The notes under the pieces are model-generated. The model was not told the DNA's origin. It searched no databases and saw nothing but the letters and a program-made list of their open reading frames with translations. Both the position numbers and the translations under genes were made by a program. This document shows, in pieces, positions 37,089 to 46,519 of a stretch of DNA of 64,000 bases; positions within the stretch are counted from its first letter, which is position 1; each line of letters starts with the position of its first letter. Source of the DNA: Vagococcus entomophilus. Its GTDB lineage: Bacteria; Bacillota; Bacilli; Lactobacillales; Vagococcaceae. Location of the stretch: positions 124,001 through 188,000 of the forward strand of contig NZ_NGJZ01000003.1 in NCBI RefSeq assembly GCF_003987595.1. Reading direction: 5' to 3'.

Positions 37089-38489
37089 TTAAGGCAAAAA
37101 AATTTTTTGATGCGCAATTTTTGATAAAAACTCTTCGTCGTGACTAATCACTATAACAAACAAGCCTTTTTTATTTAGGCGCAAAAGAATTTCAACAACT
37201 CGCCTCATATTCACTAAATCAAGTCCGCTTGTCGGTTCATCTAGGAGTAAAACTTTTTTTCCTGACAAAATAGCCGAAGCAATCGCAACTCGCTGCTTTT
37301 CTCCTCCCGAGAGCGATTGAGGATGTCTCGTTAACAACTGTTTCAAGCTCAGGCTATCAACTATCTCATCAAATAAATCTATTTCTGTAGAACGTAACGT
37401 CAATTCCTTTTGAACTGTTTCGCAAAATAATTGATACTGTGTATCTTGCATCACTAAAAAACTTTGTTGAATCAATTCTTTAGCAGCTAATTTCCTACCA
37501 TTCCATTTTATGCAACCAGCATTTGGTTTTCTAAGTCCCGCTATTAACTGAAATAAAGTAGACTTTCCACTTCCATTTTCTCCCATTACTGCATAGATAC
37601 AAGCGTTGGTTAATTCTAGCTTTTTGTTCTGAAATACAGGATTTTTTTGTTTGGGATAAGAAAAAGTCACTGTCTCTAATACGAGCCTATCTGGTTGAGG
37701 CTCCTTTTCTTCATCTAATAGCTCTTCTTCTTTTCTCTGGCTCTTTTCAATCGAAAGTTGCCTCAATCCTCTCTTTTCTAATTCTTCTCCTGTTAGCTTG
37801 GCAAAGGATTGTACAGGAAAAATCGTTTCTATTTTTCCCTTTTCTACATATACAAAATAATCTGCACTCTCTTTTAAATAATGAAAACGGTGCTCCGCTA
37901 AAACAATAGTTTTCCCTTGCTCTTTTAACTTTATTATTAATTTTTCTAAGTGTAGAAGATGCTTGTGATCTAAATGGCTAGACGGCTCATCCAAAACATA
38001 GATATCTGGTTGCATCATATAAGCAGAAGCAAATGCCACCAATTGCTTTTCTCCACCTGATAAATCAAACATTTTTTTTTCAAGTAAATGTTTGATTTGG
38101 AACAATTCTACGGTTTCTCTTAGCCTTATCTCCATTATTTCTCTAGAAATCCCTTGGTTTTCACAGCCAAAAACCAATTCAGTTTTAACTGTATTAGTAA
38201 AAAATTGAGCTTTAGGATTTTGAAAAACAGAGCCCACTCTTTGAGAATAAGCATAAATTTCATCTTTTCCCATTTCTAAATCTAACACTCTCACGGACCC
38301 GACTCTACGACCAGGATACAGCTCTGGAATCAAGCCATTTAAGCAATGTAACAGAGTTGTTTTTCCACAGCCACTTCTGCCGCAAAATACAACACATCGA
38401 CCTCTATCTATTGATAAATTAATATTGTGCAAACATGTTTTTGTTTCTTCCGTCCCATATCCATAAGAAAAATTCTCGAATTTTATCAT
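37089..38489 (-). CDS. ECF transporter ATPase, two fused ABC domains
   Basis: This is a 466-residue energising protein with two tandem ABC domains. Domain 1 (about 1-230) has Walker A CGRSGCGKTT, signature LSGGEKQLV and Walker B IYVLDEPSS. Domain 2 (about 265-466) has GENGSGKST, LSGGEKQRV and VLLLDEPTSG. In most Lactobacillales ECF transporters the two ATPases are separate genes (ecfA1, ecfA2). This fused form belongs to dedicated (group I-like) modules with their own T and S subunits. It overlaps the T-subunit gene by 4 bp. Confidence 0.9.
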   Translation of the reverse strand: MIKFENFSYGYGTEETKTCLHNINLSIDRGRCVVFCGRSGCGKTTLLHCLNGLIPELYPGRRVGSVRVLDLEMGKDEIYAYSQRVGSVFQNPKAQFFTNTVKTELVFGCENQGISREIMEIRLRETVELFQIKHLLEKKMFDLSGGEKQLVAFASAYMMQPDIYVLDEPSSHLDHKHLLHLEKLIIKLKEQGKTIVLAEHRFHYLKESADYFVYVEKGKIETIFPVQSFAKLTGEELEKRGLRQLSIEKSQRKEEELLDEEKEPQPDRLVLETVTFSYPKQKNPVFQNKKLELTNACIYAVMGENGSGKSTLFQLIAGLRKPNAGCIKWNGRKLAAKELIQQSFLVMQDTQYQLFCETVQKELTLRSTEIDLFDEIVDSLSLKQLLTRHPQSLSGGEKQRVAIASAILSGKKVLLLDEPTSGLDLVNMRRVVEILLRLNKKGLFVIVISHDEEFLSKIAHQKIFLP

Positions 38490-39193
38490 AATCCAGCCCC
38501 TATTCCTCCTGCAAACCCAACTACTAAAACGCCTAATAGACTCACGATAAAATCAATATAAGAAAATTTAAGCTGTGTATACGACGTATGCTCTGAAGGG
38601 GTACTAATGCCCCTGGTTAGCGCTGCGGCAGATAACGTGGTGGTCGTATAGTTGGCATTGACAAGCAACGGAATCACAATAAATTCCATCGTTTGGAGTG
38701 GATGGTAAAGCAGCTCTCTTGTATTTACTGCAATTCCTCTAAATTTCATCGCATTTCTAATTTGCCTATAATCCGTTCGAATTGTTGGGAAAAATCGAAA
38801 CAAGACAGTTAATGGAATCGTGATTTGGTACGGAACATTTAATTTTTTTAAGCCACAAATCCATTCATTGGCGCTAGTGGTAGAAAAAACTAATGACCCC
38901 GCCATCACACAAGGAAGCAGTTTTAACAGTGTCGTTACCCCCATCAAAATAATGACGCCTCCCCCCTTCTCTAATCTAAAAAAAGCGGACTCCAGTAAAA
39001 AAGAACTGACTGAGAAAATACCAAGATAGATAGTGGCTTTTTTCCATTTTGTTTGTACTATTAGTAAACCAAAAAAATAAAGAAAAATGAGGCTACTACT
39101 AAAAAGTGTAGTAGGGAGAAAAAAACTAACATTTGCCAGAATCAACCAAACTAACTTTGTTCTTGGATCTGCCGTATAAATTCGCTTTTTCAT
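38486..39193 (-). CDS. ECF transporter transmembrane subunit EcfT
   Basis: This is a 235-residue membrane protein with the EcfT/CbiQ pattern. It has DPRTKLVWL near the N-terminus, several membrane helices, and a cytosolic coupling region with two Ala-Arg-Gly-like motifs here reading AMKFRGI and ALTRGIS. It couples the fused ATPase to the S subunit. It overlaps the flanking genes by 4 bp on both sides, so the module is translated as a unit. Confidence 0.87.
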   Translation of the reverse strand: MKKRIYTADPRTKLVWLILANVSFFLPTTLFSSSLIFLYFFGLLIVQTKWKKATIYLGIFSVSSFLLESAFFRLEKGGGVIILMGVTTLLKLLPCVMAGSLVFSTTSANEWICGLKKLNVPYQITIPLTVLFRFFPTIRTDYRQIRNAMKFRGIAVNTRELLYHPLQTMEFIVIPLLVNANYTTTTLSAAALTRGISTPSEHTSYTQLKFSYIDFIVSLLGVLVVGFAGGIGAGL

Positions 39194-39786
39194 TCAGAAA
39201 TTCCAGTTTTATAGAAGTGTTTTTCATACAATTTATACCCAATTACGCCTCCAATAATACCGCAGATACAGGTGGCAATCATTGAAAGAAAAAAACTCCC
39301 CGTATTAATCGGAGAAAAAATTCGTTCAACATATGCGGCATCTTTTCCTCTAGCAAGTAAGTTTTTGATGTATAGATTTTTCATAAACCATAAAGGCAAA
39401 ATTGGACCAATCAAACCGTAAGCATAGACTACATAACTTGCAATTAGGTAATAACGCTTGCGATACTTTCCCATCTTCGCAATAATATCTGCTAAAAAGC
39501 CAAAAAAAACATTTGCTAAAAACGCTAAAAAGAAATGACCTGAAATCAGAAAAAAACCACCTATTAACACACTCATAATGGTAATAGCGCCAAATTTTTG
39601 CACACTTTGTGCTAGTAATAAATAGACAACTCCTGAAAATAATGCCACAATTGCTGGGGTAAAAATAGATGAAAAACCTGGTAATAAAATAAAGGAGACG
39701 AATGTTCCCACACTCATTGTTATAAAATAAATGGCTGTATAAACACCAATACGGATCAAATCTTGAATACTTAATTTTTTTGACAT
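39190..39786 (-). CDS. ECF transporter substrate-binding subunit (MptD/Trep_Strep type)
   Basis: This is a 198-residue, six-helix membrane protein resembling the Trep_Strep (MptD) family of predicted ECF S components. The readable core is LSIQDLIRIGVYTAIYFI at the N-terminus and FANVFFGFLADIIA-like segments further on. The substrate of this family is not established. Start ATG 39786 is preceded by GAGTGAG; an upstream in-frame ATG at 39852 is unsupported. It is the first gene of a complete S-T-A module. Confidence 0.8.
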   Translation of the reverse strand: MSKKLSIQDLIRIGVYTAIYFITMSVGTFVSFILLPGFSSIFTPAIVALFSGVVYLLLAQSVQKFGAITIMSVLIGGFFLISGHFFLAFLANVFFGFLADIIAKMGKYRKRYYLIASYVVYAYGLIGPILPLWFMKNLYIKNLLARGKDAAYVERIFSPINTGSFFLSMIATCICGIIGGVIGYKLYEKHFYKTGISE

Positions 39787-39872
39787 GCACTCACTCTTTC
39801 TCTTATTTTCTTCAGTATAACATGCTCCGAAATAAATGAGAATCTTTATCAATTATATTTTCAAGAATCCAG

Positions 39873-39913
39873 CAAAAAAAACGAAGTCTGCGTTCTACGC
39901 GCTAGACTTCGCT
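39873..39913 (-). terminator. Terminator of the peptide/ammonium operon
   Basis: On the minus strand CGAAGTCT and AGACTTCG form a stem with a GC-rich 14-nt loop, followed by TTTTTTTT, directly after the amidohydrolase gene. Confidence 0.88.
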
Positions 39914-39920
39914 TTAATGA

Positions 39921-41096
39921 TTAGACCAATCGGCCTTTTTTATACACTTTTTTCCTTCGTTGAAGTTCGGAAATATCTACAAGAGGATCCTTGTCTAAGA
40001 CTAAAAAGTCTGCGTATTTCCCACGTTCAAGCGTACCAAACTCTGAGTCAATTTTAAGCATTTGTGCGCCAGTTAGCGTTGCTGCTTGGACGGCTTGTTT
40101 GGTACTCATCCCGCATCTCGTTAAAAGCTCTAACTCAAACGGTGTGTTGCGATAAAGATTATACGGAGTGCCCGCATCCGTTCCTAGCACAATTTTCACA
40201 CCTGCTTTGATTGCTTTTTCTAAACTTACCATATGCGCTTCAACCATCCGCTTAGACTTTTCTACCATGTAACTTGGAATTCCTCTTGCTGTACCTTCTT
40301 TTACAATATAATAGGGTGCTACCAATGTTGGAGATAAATATGTTCCCCTTTCTACCATCATCTCAATGGCTTCCTCATCTAAAAATACTCCATGTTCAAT
40401 GGAATCTACTCCAGCTAAAATTGAGTTTTTCACTCCTTGTAGCCCTTGCGCGTGCGCTGCAGTATTCCGATTTTTTTTGTGCGCTTCTCCAATTGCAGCC
40501 TTTAACTCCTCAACGGATAACTGAACATCATGTGGGGTTTCTCCAAAAGTCATGACACCACCTGTAGCCATCACTTTGATACACCCGACACCCTTTTTCA
40601 ACAGCTGGCGGGTATGTTTAAGAACTTCAAAAGTTCCATCACTTTCCAACCCCATTTCGTATCCGTGACCTCCCGTCATCACAATGGGGGTTCCAGAAAC
40701 CATACAATCTGGGCCAAAAATTTCTCCGCTATCAATCATTTTTTTTAGTTCAAGATCAATATCAAATGGGGCACCTACATCTCTAAAAAAAGTAACCCCA
40801 GTCTCTAATAATTCTTGTATGTTATCCAGTGCTTTTTTAGTCAAATAGGGAATGGTGAAATTTTTTGACAGCCCCAAAGGATCAGTTGGATCCATAACAA
40901 CATGTGTATGGCAATTAATCAGACCTGGTAGAACAAACTTACCTGACAAATCAACCGCTTCCTGCGCTACTGGTGGTTTACCCACCCCACTATTTTTTAT
41001 TTTTCCATTCTCTACTGTAAACCAACTATCTTCTTGGTAGTTGTCATAGTCAGGCTGATAAAGTTGCGCATGATAAAATAGTTTTTCACTCGTCAT
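39921..41096 (-). CDS. Metal-dependent amidohydrolase (Xaa-Pro dipeptidase-like)
   Basis: This is a 391-residue enzyme of the amidohydrolase superfamily. The metal motif is INCHTHVVM. A likely carboxylated lysine lies in CIKVMATGG. Metal His residues lie in TAAHAQG and SIEHGV, and a catalytic Asp in VLGTDAGTPY. The closest recognisable group is the imidazolonepropionase-like/Xaa-Pro dipeptidase (prolidase) clade, which hydrolyses N-acyl and dipeptide substrates. It overlaps the Amt-PII gene by 11 bp and is the last gene of a peptide-uptake operon, which supports a peptidase role. The exact substrate is not readable. Confidence 0.82.
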   Translation of the reverse strand: MTSEKLFYHAQLYQPDYDNYQEDSWFTVENGKIKNSGVGKPPVAQEAVDLSGKFVLPGLINCHTHVVMDPTDPLGLSKNFTIPYLTKKALDNIQELLETGVTFFRDVGAPFDIDLELKKMIDSGEIFGPDCMVSGTPIVMTGGHGYEMGLESDGTFEVLKHTRQLLKKGVGCIKVMATGGVMTFGETPHDVQLSVEELKAAIGEAHKKNRNTAAHAQGLQGVKNSILAGVDSIEHGVFLDEEAIEMMVERGTYLSPTLVAPYYIVKEGTARGIPSYMVEKSKRMVEAHMVSLEKAIKAGVKIVLGTDAGTPYNLYRNTPFELELLTRCGMSTKQAVQAATLTGAQMLKIDSEFGTLERGKYADFLVLDKDPLVDISELQRRKKVYKKGRLV

Positions 41097-42750
41097 AAGG
41101 CTCCTCCCCTTTTCTTATTGAATCTTCATACTCAAGTGCTTGTTCGTCTTGTTGACCCGTACTTATACGAAAAACACTTGATACCTCAGAAACGAATACT
41201 TTTCCATCCCCAATGTGTCCCGTATATAACGCCTTACGAATCGCTTGCAACATCTTTTCCGTTGAGATTGTACTCACAATCGTCTCAAGTTTAATTTTAG
41301 GTAAAAAATTGGTTTCTACTTCCACTCCTCGGTAATAGGTTGGATTCCCTTTTTGTATCCCAAATCCTGTTACCATCGTGACATTTAGTCCCGTCACTCC
41401 AATGTCATTCAGCTCTTGAGTCAAACGTTCTAATTTATCTGGATTAGTCAAAATTTCAAACTTACGAATAGAATAAAGCGAAGAAGAAGGTCTGTCTTGA
41501 TTCATTGACACCTTATGCTCACTAAGATTGCTATCATTTTCTTTCATTTCTGCTCTTATTTGTTGCTTACGCGGTAACTTTCCGTAATTAACTGCCGGTA
41601 TCCCACTATAATTAGAGGCGATACTATACGCACTACCATCACTCCCGACCATTTCTTCTGTTGCTGAAAGTCTTAAACCCCAAACACTATCCACTATTTT
41701 TAAAACAAATATAAAAAAGAGCACAAGTGCTAGCGCAAGTAAGAATGTTCCAAGAAGCTGATTGAGCAACAAGTCAAGTCCCCCACCATAGAACAACCCC
41801 TTATGTGTATCAAATAAACCGATGAACAAAAAAGCTACTATTGCTCCAACTCCATGTACTACCGAAACCCCTAGCGGATCATCAATCTGCCAACGATGAT
41901 CCAAACCATACAAAATGGCTACCAAACACCCTGTAGCAATCAGCCCCATCAATAGTGCTCCTAAAAGCGTTACTGAGCTACCCGTTATGGAAACGACGAC
42001 AACGCCAATCAACGTACCATTTAATGTGATTGATATATCTGGTCTTTTGTAGCACCACTTTGTCAGCAAAAAAGTAAGCACCGTCGTCACAGATGGTATC
42101 ACTAGCAGTTGTAACAAAAGCGCATTTATGCCTGAGCCATTTGAATTACTTTGATAGAAAAATACGGATAGCACACTCCATCCAAGCCAAGCAAAGGCTG
42201 TCCCAATAATTCCAAAATGCAGCATGCCACTCGGCAACGCTTGTGCGCGATTATTTTTATACTTTCCTAATCTAGGACCCACAATCAAACTAGAAACAAG
42301 GGCCCCCACACCTGGCAACAAATGTAAGAAAACACCGCCACCTTGTACTTGAAAACCCAATTTTGTTAACCAACCCGTGCTACTAAGCGTGTTTAAGAGA
42401 ACTGGATAAGCAATCAGACCAATACAAAGACTAATAGCTACATACACTCTAAGTCGCGCCCGCTCTGCAATGGCTGTACATGCTATAACCGAACTAATCG
42501 TTACAAAACACGTTTGGACAATCAAAACACTAGTATGATTAGAGGACACAAATGGATTTCCTGGACTACTAACCAACCAAGAACCCCCAAATACAAAAGC
42601 TATGCCACTAATTGAAAAAACAAGCAACTTTTGAATCGCAACACTCGCTCGATTTTTTTCTGTTGTGTAGGCTAACTCCAAAAAAATCATCGCAATTAAC
42701 AATATCATCGTACAAAAGATGACACCAATATTTATCCACAGACTCCCCAT
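41086..42750 (-). CDS. Ammonium transporter fused to a C-terminal PII signalling domain
   Basis: This is a 554-residue fusion. Residues 1 to about 395 form an Amt/Mep/Rh channel with eleven hydrophobic segments. The twin pore histidines are recognisable in GVFLHLLPGVGALVSS and SVVHGVGAIVAF. After a 40-residue polar linker comes a GlnK/PII-type domain (about 432-545). It has a short T-loop, NPTYYRGVEVETNFLPKIKLETIV, where YRG includes the tyrosine equivalent to the uridylylated residue. It also has TGHIGDGKVFV, the canonical PII B-loop. Usually amt and glnK are separate genes; here the regulator is tethered. It lies between oppF and the amidohydrolase gene in one operon. ATG 42750 follows AAAAGGAGG. 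Confidence 0.88.
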   Translation of the reverse strand: MGSLWINIGVIFCTMILLIAMIFLELAYTTEKNRASVAIQKLLVFSISGIAFVFGGSWLVSSPGNPFVSSNHTSVLIVQTCFVTISSVIACTAIAERARLRVYVAISLCIGLIAYPVLLNTLSSTGWLTKLGFQVQGGGVFLHLLPGVGALVSSLIVGPRLGKYKNNRAQALPSGMLHFGIIGTAFAWLGWSVLSVFFYQSNSNGSGINALLLQLLVIPSVTTVLTFLLTKWCYKRPDISITLNGTLIGVVVVSITGSSVTLLGALLMGLIATGCLVAILYGLDHRWQIDDPLGVSVVHGVGAIVAFLFIGLFDTHKGLFYGGGLDLLLNQLLGTFLLALALVLFFIFVLKIVDSVWGLRLSATEEMVGSDGSAYSIASNYSGIPAVNYGKLPRKQQIRAEMKENDSNLSEHKVSMNQDRPSSSLYSIRKFEILTNPDKLERLTQELNDIGVTGLNVTMVTGFGIQKGNPTYYRGVEVETNFLPKIKLETIVSTISTEKMLQAIRKALYTGHIGDGKVFVSEVSSVFRISTGQQDEQALEYEDSIRKGEEPYDE

Positions 42751-42772
42751 TTTTTCAGCCTCCTTTTATGCC

Positions 42773-43747
42773 TCAAACTAAGGTACTTGTTTGTTGTTTT
42801 TCTTTTAATTGTTGGTATTTTTTTTGATAGCCTAACACTTCCTCTTTATGGCAGAAAATAAAATGCTCTGGCACAATTTCATACAACCCAACATTGGGGT
42901 CATTTTTTTCGTACGTAAAGGCTGTTTCATCATAAGGAATCCGTGTACGCTCTCGCTCGTTTTCAGGATCAGGTTCAGGGATAGCGGAAAGTAACGACTC
43001 TGTATAAGGATGTAACGGATACTGATAAATATCATCTGACTTCGCTAACTCTAAAATTTTCCCCCGATTCATCACCCCAATACGATTGCTAATATATTTC
43101 ACCATGGAGAGATCATGTGCAATAAACAAATAAGTCAAATTTTCTTCTTTCTTTAATTTTCTCAATAAGTTAACAATTTGTGCTTGAATCGACACATCCA
43201 AAGCTGAAATGGCTTCATCCGCTATGATAAATTTTGGTTTGAGTGCAATTGCTCGAGCAATTCCCACCCGCTGACATTGTCCACCGGAGAACTCTCTTGG
43301 ATACCTGTTTGCAAAGCTTCGATTCAGTCCAACTTGCTCTAATAATTGATAGACAATTTGATCGCGCTCTTTTCGATTTTTTACCAATCCATGGACTTCT
43401 AGTGGTCCACCAATAATTTCTTTAACCGTCATCCGTGGATTTAAAGAAGCATATGGGTCCTGAAAAACCATTTGAATATTTCGCCGGAATTCTAAGTTGT
43501 CTTTACGACTTTTTTTAGTTTGAATGTCTTCTCCTAAAAAGATAATTTGACCATCTGTACTATTTTCTAACTTCATGAGCAATTTTCCAGTGGTAGATTT
43601 CCCACTTCCAGACTCTCCTACTAGTCCAAACGTTTCTCCTTCGTAGATATTGAAATTAATCGTATCGATGGCCTGGACTTCGTTTGCTTTCCCTTGATTA
43701 TAGATTTTCCTCAAATTTTTCACCTGAATAATCGGATTTTTATTCAT
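42773..43747 (-). CDS. oppF: Oligopeptide ABC transporter ATP-binding protein OppF
   Basis: This is a 324-residue ATPase of the dipeptide/oligopeptide family. It has Walker A GESGSGKSTTGK, signature FSGGQCQRVGIARA, Walker B FIIADEAISALD and H-loop IAHDLS. The C-terminal oligopeptide-transporter extension (HPYTESLLSAIPEPDP) and later residues around ICHKEE fit OppF/DppF. It pairs with the OppD-like protein, with which it overlaps by 4 bp. Confidence 0.92.
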   Translation of the reverse strand: MNKNPIIQVKNLRKIYNQGKANEVQAIDTINFNIYEGETFGLVGESGSGKSTTGKLLMKLENSTDGQIIFLGEDIQTKKSRKDNLEFRRNIQMVFQDPYASLNPRMTVKEIIGGPLEVHGLVKNRKERDQIVYQLLEQVGLNRSFANRYPREFSGGQCQRVGIARAIALKPKFIIADEAISALDVSIQAQIVNLLRKLKKEENLTYLFIAHDLSMVKYISNRIGVMNRGKILELAKSDDIYQYPLHPYTESLLSAIPEPDPENERERTRIPYDETAFTYEKNDPNVGLYEIVPEHFIFCHKEEVLGYQKKYQQLKEKQQTSTLV

Positions 43748-44808
43748 CGATTTTTCACTTCCTTTTTCAAAGATAGTTGGTCAAATCGAACCCCTCGTTC
43801 TATAATTTCTTTTGGAGGCGCAACTTTTGGTGCACGTGAATCAAGCAACCATGTCGCAGCGTAATGCGTATCTGAAATTTTGAACATTGGTGGTTCTTGT
43901 TCAAAATCAATTTCAAGCGCATACTGATTTCTAGAAGCAAAAGGATCCCCTTTTGGAAGGTTGGTTAGGTTTGGGGGAGCCCCAGGGATGGTATATAAAT
44001 CTTGATTTCCAATTTCAAGTGTTGGCATTGATGCAAGCAGTCCCCAAGTATATGGGTGCTTAGGATTATAAAAAATTTCATCGGCTGTCCCAATCTCGAC
44101 AATTTTACCAGCATACATAACCGCTACACGGTCAGCTATATTCGCTACTACCCCTAAATCATGTGTAATAAAAATAGTAGAAGTTTGAATGTCATTTTTT
44201 AGTTCTTTTAGCAGTTCGATGATTTGTGCTTGAATCGTTACATCTAAAGCTGTTGTCGGTTCATCTGCGATAAGTACTTTAGGATTACACGCAACTGCAA
44301 TTGCAATCATCACCCGTTGACGCATTCCACCAGAAAATTGATGCGGATATTGTTTAAATCGTTCTTCTGAATTGACAATTCCAACTTTTTCCATGAGTGA
44401 AATGGCCTTCTTTTTAGCTTGATGCTTATCCAATCCTTGGTGCTCTTCTAGTGGTTCTGCGATTTGCTTTCCGACTGTCAACGTTGGATTAAGGGAAGTC
44501 ATCGGGTCTTGAAAAATCATCGCAATATCTTTCCCACGAATCTTATTCATTTCATGCTCTGTCAACTGTAATAAGTCTTGGTCATTGAATTCAATTATTC
44601 CTTTTTTTATTTCTGTATGCTTTTTTGGAAGTAACTGCGTGATAGCCTTCGTTGAAACACTTTTTCCCGACCCTGATTCTCCAACTAATGCAAGGGTTTC
44701 CCCTTCTTTTAAATCAAAATCCACCCCACGAACAGCATGCACCGTGCCCTCAGCGGTATGAAAGGAAATGGTTAGATCTTTGACGGTTAAAATGGCCTTA
44801 TCTGACAT
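43744..44808 (-). CDS. oppD: Oligopeptide ABC transporter ATP-binding protein OppD
   Basis: This is a 354-residue ATPase with Walker A GESGSGKSVSTK, signature FSGGMRQRVMIAIA, Walker B LIADEPTTALD and H-loop ITHDLGV, followed by the OppD-type C-terminal extension (HPYTWGLLASMP). The start is put at ATG 44808; the upstream GTG 44820 lies on the purine-rich region. It is separated from the binding-protein gene by a hairpin that may reduce its expression. Confidence 0.92.
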   Translation of the reverse strand: MSDKAILTVKDLTISFHTAEGTVHAVRGVDFDLKEGETLALVGESGSGKSVSTKAITQLLPKKHTEIKKGIIEFNDQDLLQLTEHEMNKIRGKDIAMIFQDPMTSLNPTLTVGKQIAEPLEEHQGLDKHQAKKKAISLMEKVGIVNSEERFKQYPHQFSGGMRQRVMIAIAVACNPKVLIADEPTTALDVTIQAQIIELLKELKNDIQTSTIFITHDLGVVANIADRVAVMYAGKIVEIGTADEIFYNPKHPYTWGLLASMPTLEIGNQDLYTIPGAPPNLTNLPKGDPFASRNQYALEIDFEQEPPMFKISDTHYAATWLLDSRAPKVAPPKEIIERGVRFDQLSLKKEVKNR

Positions 44809-44833
44809 CCTTTTCCCCACTTTCTAAATTTTT

Positions 44834-44868
44834 TAAAAACAGATTCGGACAAACAGATGCCCGAATCT
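44834..44868 (-). terminator. Attenuator hairpin between oppA and oppD
   Basis: AGATTCGG (44841-44848) and CCGAATCT (44861-44868) pair across 12 nt; on the minus strand a short T-run follows. It fits partial termination that keeps the binding protein in excess over the ATPases. Confidence 0.65.
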
Positions 44869-44878
44869 TCTTTTTTCT

Positions 44879-46501
44879 CTATTTTTTCGTCCAATCTTGG
44901 ATATCTGAGAAACTACCCACCCAGAATTTTTTGATTCCTCCATTTAGATTTTTATTTTGAACTTTGTATTGATAATCCGCATATAAACCGACTGCAAATG
45001 CATTATCTTTTTGATATTCTTGGATTTCATCATAAACAGCTTTTCTTTCTGTTTGACTCGTCAAGCTTTTGCCTTTTTCTATTAATGCTTCAAGCGTTTC
45101 ATCATTAACACGACTTAAATTTGTTGTACCAGCTTTAGACCAATACGCTGTTTGATCCGGATCAGAGTTGAGGGCCAGACCAATTAATCCTAGTTGATAG
45201 CTGCCTTTTTTGACATTGGCTAGTGCTGTCACAAAATCATATGAGACTTGTTTAACCTTGAAGCCTGCTTCTTCTAGATTTTGTTCGATCAAGCTTGCTG
45301 ATTGCTCTCGCGCTTTGTTTCCGCTTGGGACAGTGATTTCAATTTCTTGATTTGTGTCAAAACCAGACTGTTTTAGCAATTCTTTTGCTTTCTTCACATT
45401 ATGCGGAATTGCTTTTAGACTTTTATCATAATAAGCACTAGCAGTAGTAAAGGTTGTAGGTAAAACTTCGGCATTGCCTTTAAACAATTGTTTAACAATC
45501 GCTTCTCTGTCAATTGCATACGTCATCGCCAAGCGAACGTCTTTATTGAATTTATCGTTATTAATAAACATAAATTGTGTAGCAAAGCCTGGATATTCTT
45601 TAAAGGTTAGATTACTATCCTTTTTAAGCGTATCTACTTCCGAAACTGGAATCACTCCAATTCCACCACCTGCGGCCATATCGACACCACCAGATTGTAG
45701 CTCCGTTACAAGATTTGTACCAGTTAGTATCTTGACATACATATTTTCTATTTTCGCTTTTCCTTTGTAGTAGTTACTGTTAGCTTTCAACTGGACATAA
45801 GATTCCTTTTCATATTTCACAAAGCTATATGCGCCCCCAGAAACCGTTGGATTAGTGGCAAAAGCCGAACTACTTAGAGTAGCCGCATCATATTTTTCTA
45901 CAACATGTTTAGGCACAATCCACACATTAAATCCAATCATTTCTTTAATATAATTAGGATCAACTGGAACTTTGGTCTTAAGCGTCAAGGTCTGATCATC
46001 CACCACATTGACCCCTGAAATAGAGCTACCAGAAGTAATTTTCCCTGATTCATTGACCCCGTCTAGCGAAGAAATATTTACGCCAAAAGATGTTTCGACT
46101 TTAGGATTGGCAATAAGGTTGAGCGTATAAGCAACATCATTAGCAGTAATTGCTTGCCCATCTGACCATTTTGCTCCTTTACGTAATGTGACAGTAAATG
46201 TTTGATTATCGGTAGTATCAAAGCTCGTTGCTAGATTCCCTTCAAATTTCAATGATTCAGGCTGATCCATCAACGTTGGGTACATCAAACGTAACAACCA
46301 CTGAGCAGCTGTATCGGTTGCATTGACTGGATTAAAGCCTCCTGGGGCATTGGTCAACCCCACGTATAATGTATCTTTTTTACTTGACGTAGCAGACGAG
46401 CTACTAGATGAAGATGTTGAATTGCCTCCACAACCAGTTAATATCAAAACGATACCCATTAAAACTCCTATAAAAAGCCCCCATTTTTTTTGTCCCTTCA
46501 T
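44879..46501 (-). CDS. oppA: Oligopeptide-binding lipoprotein OppA
   Basis: This is a 540-residue extracytoplasmic solute-binding protein of family 5 (SBP_bac_5). The lipobox LTGC at about residue 24 is followed by a serine-rich linker (SSSSSSSATSS), then the peptide-binding domain beginning LYVGLTNAPGGFNPVNATD. The conserved WSDGQAITANDVAYTLN region of the family is present. ATG 46501 is preceded by GGGGGAAAC; the upstream in-frame ATG at 46519 is in the leader. Peptide class is not readable, but the M20 peptidase neighbours suggest acylated or short peptides. Confidence 0.92.
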   Translation of the reverse strand: MKGQKKWGLFIGVLMGIVLILTGCGGNSTSSSSSSSATSSKKDTLYVGLTNAPGGFNPVNATDTAAQWLLRLMYPTLMDQPESLKFEGNLATSFDTTDNQTFTVTLRKGAKWSDGQAITANDVAYTLNLIANPKVETSFGVNISSLDGVNESGKITSGSSISGVNVVDDQTLTLKTKVPVDPNYIKEMIGFNVWIVPKHVVEKYDAATLSSSAFATNPTVSGGAYSFVKYEKESYVQLKANSNYYKGKAKIENMYVKILTGTNLVTELQSGGVDMAAGGGIGVIPVSEVDTLKKDSNLTFKEYPGFATQFMFINNDKFNKDVRLAMTYAIDREAIVKQLFKGNAEVLPTTFTTASAYYDKSLKAIPHNVKKAKELLKQSGFDTNQEIEITVPSGNKAREQSASLIEQNLEEAGFKVKQVSYDFVTALANVKKGSYQLGLIGLALNSDPDQTAYWSKAGTTNLSRVNDETLEALIEKGKSLTSQTERKAVYDEIQEYQKDNAFAVGLYADYQYKVQNKNLNGGIKKFWVGSFSDIQDWTKK

Positions 46502-46519
46502 CTTGTTTCCCCCATTCAA

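Noticed and set aside
36935-37117. 60-codon minus-strand frame between pilus and ECF operons
   Set aside because: No ribosome site, low complexity, overlaps the ECF terminator and the end of the ATPase gene.
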